Assembly: GCA_020634135.1 (NCBI GenBank)
Contig: JACKCG010000034.1
Location: 1 to 17,432 of the forward strand
Direction of reading: 5' to 3'
Length of the DNA stretch: 17,432 nucleotides
DNA from: Anaerolineaceae bacterium
GTDB lineage: Bacteria > Chloroflexota > Anaerolineae > Aggregatilineales > Phototrophicaceae
In this document: positions 1-5,371 of the stretch, in pieces
Layout of the letters: each line of letters opens with the position of its first letter
Numbering within the stretch: position 1 is the first letter of the stretch
Notes under the pieces: generated by a model
The model's input: the letters and a program-made list of their open reading frames with translations, nothing else
Databases searched by the model: none
Told to the model about the DNA's origin: nothing
Made by a program: the position numbers and the translations under genes

Positions 1-2
1 TA

Positions 3-254
3 CCCGGACTCATATCCGCGCTTAACGATCTTTCGGCAGGCGATATCCTGACCACGCAACTGACAGAGAGCTATGCAGCAGACGGTACGTCCCCGACACT
101 GAGTCAGGCCATCTTCCTGATTCAGCAATTCCTGTACGAGCGCTCCACTTCAGGCGCGACTGTTACCGTTAAAAAGCTGGACGGCAGCACAACCGCAGCA
201 ACGCTGACGCTGGATGACGACACGGCACCGACCAGTATCACCAGGGCGAGCTGA
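3..254 (+). CDS. 3' end of a phage protein, probably tail-associated (partial)
   Basis: This open frame enters from the left edge and gives 83 residues before a TGA at 252-254. The visible part has a short helical stretch around SQAIFLIQQFLYERS, then alternating polar and hydrophobic residues (TVTVKKLDGSTTAATLTLDDD) that suggest a beta-hairpin. It ends in TSITRAS. I recall similar C-terminal sequences in unassigned siphophage proteins located near tail genes, but this is memory rather than a search result. The stop overlaps the next start as TGATG, so the two genes are likely translationally coupled. The N-terminus and any diagnostic domain lie outside the window. A structural or tail-appendage role is an inference from the beta-rich composition and the neighbours. 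Confidence 0.6.
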   Translation, partial: PGLISALNDLSAGDILTTQLTESYAADGTSPTLSQAIFLIQQFLYERSTSGATVTVKKLDGSTTAATLTLDDDTAPTSITRAS

Positions 255-481
255 TGAGTAGTGGCCATACAATCACCCTGGGGATAGGCACACCGGCAGG
301 GATAGCAGAGTTTCTAACCTTCGGGCTTGGGATTGCCGAAGTTGTCGTTGTGACCGGTGGGCTATATGGTGAAATATCAGTCTACGCAAATATGGCTGGG
401 TCGATTAGCTCGTCATCGCTTGTTAGTGGCGCCATATCAGCTAGCCCGGCAATGACCGGAATAATCGAGGCGAATAACTGA
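254..481 (+). CDS. Small glycine-rich protein with a 10-residue repeat
   Basis: This encodes a 75-residue protein of unknown function. The C-terminal half is a regular repeat: glycines at residues 39, 49, 59 and 69 are exactly ten apart, and each has isoleucine two positions later (GEIS, GSIS, GAIS, GIIE). That pattern suggests a small repetitive beta structure such as a solenoid or prism turn. The N-terminal half is also rich in glycine and hydrophobic residues (TITLGIGTPAGIAEF, GLGIAEVVVV), but lacks the charge pattern of a signal peptide. The start overlaps the previous stop (TGATG) and its stop overlaps the next start at 481, so it sits in a tightly coupled block. It could be a minor virion or tail-appendage component. 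A small membrane protein is an alternative because of VVVV at 30-33, but the hydrophobic run is short. Confidence 0.6.
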   Translation: MSSGHTITLGIGTPAGIAEFLTFGLGIAEVVVVTGGLYGEISVYANMAGSISSSSLVSGAISASPAMTGIIEANN

Positions 482-795
482 TGTCTCTAATAATATATGC
501 CGGAAACAACAATGTTGTTGAGCTGACCGGATTAAAGAACAGCATAACCGATTCCATAGATACGGGCGCAACGGTCAATGTCACTATTAAAGACGCAAGC
601 GGGGCCGAGGTTTCAGGGGATGCGTGGCCAAAAAGCATGTCGCACGTATCAAGCGGGCTTTATCGGGCAACACTAGACTACGACTTAATTATTGATACGC
701 CGTCAGTTATCACAGTGGTCATCGACGCTATTGGATCTGGTGGAGAGGTGGGCCACTGGGAGATTCCAGCGCGAGCTATAGTCAGGAACGCGTAA
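481..795 (+). CDS. Beta-sandwich-like phage protein, putative tail appendage
   Basis: This encodes a 104-residue protein rich in predicted beta strands. The order is an N-terminal strand (SLIIYAGNNNVVELTGL), a TVNVTIKDASGAEVSG strand-turn-strand, then SGLYRATLDYDL and VITVVIDAIGSGGEVGHWEIPARAIV. The arrangement resembles small Ig-like or baseplate upper protein N-terminal-like domains (BppU-type, which also have a short linear-term, a G-x-Y-x-A strand and a closing strand). That resemblance is by eye only. It starts at an ATG overlapping the upstream TGA and is followed by a 53-base gap. A role in a tail fibre or head decoration is inferred. Codon use here is more AT-rich than in the later tail genes (ATA, AAT and TTA codons are common). 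Confidence 0.65.
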   Translation: MSLIIYAGNNNVVELTGLKNSITDSIDTGATVNVTIKDASGAEVSGDAWPKSMSHVSSGLYRATLDYDLIIDTPSVITVVIDAIGSGGEVGHWEIPARAIVRNA

Positions 796-848
796 TTTTT
801 CATGTGGTAGGGATTAGTGTATCCCCGCCCAGGCAAGAGGCAAAGGCA

Positions 849-1061
849 ATGGCAGCAAAATCAAGCGCAAGGGGCCTGGGGGCGAAGGTTCGCAATCGCG
901 ATATAGACCAGACAGGTGTAATAGACACGATTGCAACCAACTCAGCCGGAACCTGGTATTACGTAACCACCCAGTCAGGGATGTCTATAGGGTGGTGGCA
1001 CGAGACCGATCTTGACGGGGCGCCAAAGAGCGTTCCGCCGGCAGAGAAGCGCAGGGCATGA
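849..1061 (+). CDS. Small hypothetical phage protein, possible SH3-like fold
   Basis: This encodes a 70-residue protein that I do not recognise. I chose the ATG at 849 because AAGAGG lies at 835-840, eight bases upstream. The longer frame beginning with GTG at 804 has no ribosome binding site and adds 15 non-descript residues. The N-terminus is basic (AAKSSARGLGAKVRNRD). The middle (TGVIDTIATNSAGTWYYV, then SGMSIGWWHETDL) alternates strands and turns like a small SH3-like barrel, and the C-terminus is charged and probably disordered. It is the last gene before the non-coding stretch upstream of the terminase genes. In lambda this position belongs to the end of the lysis block, but nothing here resembles a holin, endolysin or spanin: there is no membrane segment, lipobox or catalytic motif. 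Confidence 0.6.
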   Translation: MAAKSSARGLGAKVRNRDIDQTGVIDTIATNSAGTWYYVTTQSGMSIGWWHETDLDGAPKSVPPAEKRRA

Positions 1062-1187
1062 CCCACCCCCCTATCGGGGTCCTTCGAAGTCGCCCCAGGG
1101 ATACGGGTGGCAGGCATCGCGGGATTCCACTATTTCCGGGGCATTCCTGTGAAGGGGGTTATTCACTACTACCAGGCGGCTTAGGTA
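1062..1187. other. Non-coding stretch before terminase; candidate cos region
   Basis: These 126 bases separate the small upstream genes from the small terminase gene. In lambda-type phages with Nu1-like terminase, cos lies directly upstream of the small terminase gene, so this is the expected place. Several G-rich direct motifs occur here (GGGATACGGG, GCGGGATTCC, TCCGGGGCATTCC), but I cannot identify a nicking site or R-type binding repeats with certainty. AGGCGG at 1174-1179 is a plausible ribosome binding site for the ATG at 1188. Confidence 0.3.
1065..1080 (+). terminator. Short GC hairpin just after the stop at 1061
   Basis: ACCCC at 1065-1069 can pair with GGGGT at 1076-1080 around a six-base loop, beginning four bases after the preceding stop codon. 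The following bases are CCTTCG rather than a T tract, so intrinsic termination would be weak at best. It could equally be a structural element of a packaging site. Confidence 0.3.
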
Positions 1188-1763
1188 ATGGGCAAAGCCA
1201 GAGAGGACGCGCTACTAAACGGGCGCCAGTGCGCAGAAAGTATCGGCATCTCAAAAACCACATTTATCAACTGGAAGGTTCCGCCGTCGGGAACGCGCGG
1301 CAGCGAGAAGTTGTATGCGCTTAAGGACGTTCTGGACGTATACCGGGATAAATGCCGCCGCGAGATGGAGCGGGAGCTTAGGGAAGAAATAAAGGCCGAG
1401 CTCGCGGAGTCCGGCGACGATATGGGCGGAGATCCTCTCAAGGTAAAGCTGGAGTTGGATAAGAAGCGTGTCAGGTTGACCGAGGCGCAGGCCATTCACC
1501 AGGAGATGAAAAACGAAATGATGCGGCACGAGGTCGCACCGTTCGCTTTTATTACTTTTGTCCTTGGTAAGACATCAAACGCTATAGCGGGGGTGATGGA
1601 TGCTATGCCGGTGGAGCTCATGCGCAAACTTAGCCTGAAGCCGCAGGAAGTTGAAAAGGTGCGGGCTGTCGCATCGATGGCGGCGGACAGTATCGCGAGT
1701 CTAGGTGATGAACAGTGGCTGGAAGAGCGCTTTGACGAGTTTCTCGCGGAAACAGATCAGTAA
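1188..1763 (+). CDS. Terminase small subunit, Nu1-like
   Basis: This 191-residue protein is close in length to lambda Nu1 (181). The N-terminal domain contains a winged helix-turn-helix pattern (NGRQCAESIGISKTTFINW, then a wing-like VPPSGTRGSEKLYALKDVLDVYRD), as expected for the part that recognises packaging DNA. A long charged helix follows (about residues 55-80, RREMERELREEIKAELAES), then KLELDKKRVRLTEAQAIHQEMK, typical of the coiled-coil oligomerisation region of this family. The C-terminus (DEQWLEERFDEFLAET) would contact the large subunit. Position directly ahead of the GpA-type large terminase supports the call. Start ATG has AGGCGG eight bases upstream. Its 3' end overlaps the frame of the large subunit. 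Confidence 0.85.
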   Translation: MGKAREDALLNGRQCAESIGISKTTFINWKVPPSGTRGSEKLYALKDVLDVYRDKCRREMERELREEIKAELAESGDDMGGDPLKVKLELDKKRVRLTEAQAIHQEMKNEMMRHEVAPFAFITFVLGKTSNAIAGVMDAMPVELMRKLSLKPQEVEKVRAVASMAADSIASLGDEQWLEERFDEFLAETDQ

Positions 1764-3699
1764 CGCCGCGCACAGCTTCAGGGTTGCGCTGGACGTATTG
1801 CGCCGGCCACTACCGACCACCCTGGCCGACTGGGCTGATGCGAATTTTTACATGTCGCCTGAATCCTCTTATGTTGAGGGCCCATGGCGTACCCGGCCGT
1901 TCCAGCGAGTGCCCATGAACCTGATGGGCAATGATTCGGTTCACGAGCTGGATATCCTGAAGAGCGCCAGGGTTGGCTACACAAAGATGATCATGGCCAG
2001 CGTCGCCTACCAGGTGGAGCACAAGAAGCGGAACCAGATCATCTACCAGCCCACGGACACCGCTGCCAAAGATTTTATGAAGGATCATGTGCAGCCCATG
2101 ATCCGGGACGTCCGGCCCGTTCGCCGGTTGGCCAGCTGGTTCGGCAAGCGTCATCCGAACAACACGAATCATGCCAAGACGTTTGATAACCGGCGCCAGC
2201 TATGGGCGCTGGGTGGGACGTCGGCGAAGAACTACCGGGAAAAGTCGGTCGATACCGTCTACATCGATGAGCTGGACGGATTCGACGAAAATGTAGAGGG
2301 GGAGGGCAGGCCAGACCACCTAGCCAACAAGCGAACAGAGGGCAGCTATTTTCGGAAGCTGGTTTGTGGCAGTACGCCCACCACGGAACACCGGTCGCTA
2401 ATCAATTCCAGGGCGGTGTCTGCTGAGTGCTTCCTGCGGTGTTATATCCCGTGCCCGCACTGCGGGCATGCGCAGCACCTGGTGTTTGATAACCTGCGGA
2501 TGCTGGAGCCCGGGGACCATAGCAGCACGCAGTATGCGTGCGAGCACTGCGGGGCATTCTTCGATAACAAGCAGGCGCATGAGCAGCAGGTCGATTGCTT
2601 CTGGATGGACCAGGCAGCTGGGTTGATGACATACGATGGCATCCAGTTCCTGGATATTGACGGCAACGAAGTGGAAACGCCTCGCCACGTCGCCCTCCAT
2701 ATCTGGTCGGCGTATAGCCCAATGACGACTTGGGCGGACATCATGCGCGACTTCCTGAAGCGGAAGGACAACCCGGCTGAGCTGCAGACCTGGGTAAACC
2801 AGACACGTGGCGAGACATGGAAGGAGCGCGGCGACGCGCCGGACTGGAAGCGCATATATGACCGCACGCGCGGCGGCAGCTTCAGGCAAAACAAAATAGC
2901 CCAATGGGTTGCACTGATTACCATGGGTGTCGACGTCCAGCGAAATCGGCTTGAGCTTGAAGTTGTTGGGTGGGGGACTGGGAAGCGGTCGCAGAGCGTC
3001 GATTACCGGGTGATACCTGGTGATACATCGGACCTCGGGCCGTCAGGACCATGGGAGGTGCTGCGGGGGATCATCCGATCAGAGACATGGCAACACGAGA
3101 GCGGCGCTTTGGTCCCGCTGTCCAGCACGGCCATTGACTCTGGCGACCAGACGCAGACGGTTTACACGTTCTGCCGGGAGTGGTCGCAACCGCAGGTGGT
3201 GCCCATCAAGGGCATGGAGAACCAGACAACGCTGATCGGTGTCCCGAAGCCGGTAGACGTCAGCCAGTCAGGCAGGAAAGTGCGCCGCGGGGTAATGCTC
3301 TGGGGGCTTGGGTCAAGCCTGCTGAAAAATGAGGTCTACTCGAACCTCAAGCTGGAGCGCCCGACCGCAGAGAGTGGCGACCCACTCCCGCCAGGGTGGT
3401 GCGACTTCCCGGAGTACGGTGAGGATTATTTTAAAGGCCTGTGCTCTGAGCAGGTGATGCGGGTCAGGAACAGGGCCGGGTATACGGTCTACCGGTGGGA
3501 GAAGATATACGAGCGGAACGAGCCGCTTGATTGCCGGTGCTATGCCCGCGCGGCGGCAGCGATCAAGGGGATCGACCGGTGGGGCGATGACAACTGGCGC
3601 GAGCTTCGGGAATCCTTCGGGATGTCGAGGCCAGATAAGCCGGACGGCGAGGTAAGGAACGGCGTTACCTTTCGGCGTAGTGAATTCTGGAATAAATAA
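1708..3699 (+). CDS. Terminase large subunit, lambda gpA family
   Basis: This packaging motor ATPase and nuclease is about 663 residues long (lambda gpA is 641). Counting from the GTG at 1705, a Walker A-like KSARVGYTK is at 86-94, nearly identical to lambda KSARVGYSK. A Walker B element with acidic catalytic pair (YIDE) is near 186-189. Two cysteine pairs (CPHC at 250-253, CEHC at 279-282) form the usual zinc-ribbon-like insertion. The nuclease domain begins near MGVDVQRNRLE (D410) and includes AIDSGD and a late acidic site in NEPLDC. The start is uncertain: ATG 1708 and GTG 1705 lie 55-58 bases inside the small terminase gene and lack a separate ribosome binding site. Recognisable family sequence begins only near residue 18 (ISNAAHSF), next to an ATC codon at 1756. 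The product acts with the small subunit at the portal to cut and translocate DNA. Confidence 0.93.
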   Translation: MNSGWKSALTSFSRKQISNAAHSFRVALDVLRRPLPTTLADWADANFYMSPESSYVEGPWRTRPFQRVPMNLMGNDSVHELDILKSARVGYTKMIMASVAYQVEHKKRNQIIYQPTDTAAKDFMKDHVQPMIRDVRPVRRLASWFGKRHPNNTNHAKTFDNRRQLWALGGTSAKNYREKSVDTVYIDELDGFDENVEGEGRPDHLANKRTEGSYFRKLVCGSTPTTEHRSLINSRAVSAECFLRCYIPCPHCGHAQHLVFDNLRMLEPGDHSSTQYACEHCGAFFDNKQAHEQQVDCFWMDQAAGLMTYDGIQFLDIDGNEVETPRHVALHIWSAYSPMTTWADIMRDFLKRKDNPAELQTWVNQTRGETWKERGDAPDWKRIYDRTRGGSFRQNKIAQWVALITMGVDVQRNRLELEVVGWGTGKRSQSVDYRVIPGDTSDLGPSGPWEVLRGIIRSETWQHESGALVPLSSTAIDSGDQTQTVYTFCREWSQPQVVPIKGMENQTTLIGVPKPVDVSQSGRKVRRGVMLWGLGSSLLKNEVYSNLKLERPTAESGDPLPPGWCDFPEYGEDYFKGLCSEQVMRVRNRAGYTVYRWEKIYERNEPLDCRCYARAAAAIKGIDRWGDDNWRELRESFGMSRPDKPDGEVRNGVTFRRSEFWNK

Positions 3700-3900
3700 A
3701 TGGCATACACACAGGCACAGCTGGATTCAATCCGGGAAGCATACGCGCGCGGCATTCTTGAGGCCGTTCTGCCAGATGGCAGTAAGGTACGCTATCGGTC
3801 TCTGGCAGAGATGGCGCAGATCATATCGGAGATCTCCACCTCTATTACTACCCCGACAGCCACGAACGTGATCTATCCGACCTACAAGCGGGGCTACTGA
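3700..3900 (+). CDS. Head-tail joining protein, gpW-like
   Basis: This 66-residue protein matches lambda gpW in length (68), position between large terminase and portal, and general pattern. It has an N-terminal helix (YTQAQLDSIREAYARGIL), a strand pair around the DGSKVRYRS motif, and a second helix (LAEMAQIISEIS). The VxxxDGxxVxYxSLxEM layout is characteristic of gpW-type proteins. Members of this family bind under the portal and stop DNA leaking from filled heads. The ATG follows the large terminase stop with no gap, and its TGA overlaps the portal ATG as TGATG, so all three are probably coupled. Confidence 0.85.
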   Translation: MAYTQAQLDSIREAYARGILEAVLPDGSKVRYRSLAEMAQIISEISTSITTPTATNVIYPTYKRGY

Positions 3901-5370
3901 TGGCTGACTTTCTGGAAAGGGCGCTTCTTACCGTTGCCCCTGGGTGGGCCGCGTCCAGGGCGAGGGCCCAGCGCGAGTTCCTGCAGCATAAAGCCGCTGC
4001 GGAGCACCTGCGGAAGTATGAGGCTGCCACAACTGGCCGCAGGAATGATGGCTGGATAAGGCCCGGGACAAGTGCAAATACCGAGATATTGACCAGTGCG
4101 AGCGCGCTCAGAAATGGAGCACGCCAACTCGTCAGGGATAACGGCCACGCCGCGAACGCGGTGAATGTGCTTGAGGCAAATGTGATCGGGACAGGTATCC
4201 GGCCCGATTTCGAGACAGAGAAGGACTCAACAACCAGAATGATCGAGGAGCTCTGGCAGGAGCACGTCGAGAATGAGGTTAGCGGAGCTGATGAGGGGGG
4301 CGATTTCTACTCTCGTCAGGGTCTCGGGTTTCGCGCAATAGTCGAGAGCGGCTCGGTAATCCAGCGCCGCCGCCGAGGAGCCGCTGCTGGCCGTCCGCTG
4401 CCGTACCGAGTTCAGCTACTTGAGCCCGACTATCTTGATTGCGGGAAGGATATATATAACGGGAACTTGGTTGTGCGCGGGAAGGAATACAACCGCCGCG
4501 GCGATGTGGTGGCGTACCACCTTTACAAGACTCACCCTGGCGACAGCTTCCTTGGCATGAATACCAACCTGGGAAGCGTGCGGGTATTGGCCACTGAGGT
4601 TTCGCACGCGTTCCGCATGGACAGGCCAGGCAGTCGATGGCGTTACCTGGTGCCGATCAACAACTCTGCGGATCTTGGGATACCCGGACGCGTACCAGCT
4701 GCGCAGAAAATCGCCGCATGTTACACCGTGATCATCACGGAATCGGAACCCGGTGTTGGTACTGAACGCCGGACAGCCCATGTCTGACCACATCGAGCCC
4801 GGGCGCATTGAGTCGATCCCGCCTGGAAAGGATGTGAAGTTCGCGACACCGCCTGGCGTCGATGGGATGACGGATTTTGACAGGGCGCAGCTTCTTACCA
4901 TAGCGGTGGGGGTCGGAATGCCATATGAGGCCCTGACCGGCGACCTGCGCAACGTCAACTTCCTGTCTGGTCGGATGGGTTGGCTCGGGTTTTACCGGAA
5001 CATCGACAGCTGGCGGGCGCGGATTGTTATTCCGAAGTTATGCAAGCCTGAACTGCAGTGGTTCCTGGAGTCCATGGCTATCTCCGGGCGCCTCAACGAA
5101 CCTGTGAGGGTCAACTGGATATCGCCGCACAGGGATCTGCTCGACCCGGTAAAGGAAATTGATGCGCTCCTAAAGGAGATCCGCATGGGCGGCCTGTCAT
5201 ACCCGGACTTTGTGAAGATGCGGGGCCGCGACCCGAACGTGGTAATTGCATCGTTCGAGAAGTGGAAAAAGCAACTGGACGGCAAGAACCTGTATTTCGA
5301 CTGGGACTGCGAGAAGTTCGCCGGCACTGGGAACATGAACACCGTACAACTAACTCAAGAGGACAACTGA
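3900..5370 (+). pseudogene. Portal protein, lambda family, reading frame broken at three places
   Basis: An undamaged product would be about 490 residues and would form the dodecameric vertex ring through which DNA passes. Residues to DRPG near 4631 read in frame from 3900 and show family motifs (LRNGARQLVRDN, NVIGTGIRPDFE, LLEPDYLD, VAYHLYKTHPGDS, VSHAFRMDRPG). The next block (GVTW through DAYQLRRK, about 4639-4710) reads only in the frame offset by +1. KIAACYTVIITES then returns to the first frame, which closes with TGA at 4785-4787. The rest (GQPMSDHIEPGRIE, PPGVDGM, YEALTGDLRNVNF, SGRMGWLGFYRNIDSW) is again in the +1 frame and ends at 5370. Conserved blocks are therefore in the right order but spread over frames 0, +1, 0, +1. 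Either the source sequence has indel errors or the gene is damaged and the phage defective. Confidence 0.85.
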
Positions 5371-5371
5371 C

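Noticed and set aside
804..848. GTG at 804 as the start of the fourth small gene
   Set aside because: It lacks a ribosome binding site, whereas ATG 849 has AAGAGG eight bases upstream.
1058..1324. Plus-strand open frame of 88 codons starting at the stop of the preceding gene
   Set aside because: It runs through the non-coding gap into the small terminase gene in another frame, has an Arg/Gly-rich random-looking translation and no ribosome binding site.
4620..4790. Programmed frameshifting as the explanation for the portal breaks
   Set aside because: Three changes in about 160 bases would be needed, no canonical slippery heptamer is in phase, and no known portal gene uses such recoding.
4753..5370. 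Independent gene beginning at GTG 4753
   Set aside because: Its sequence is the C-terminal half of a lambda-family portal, so it is the continuation of the broken portal gene rather than a separate gene.
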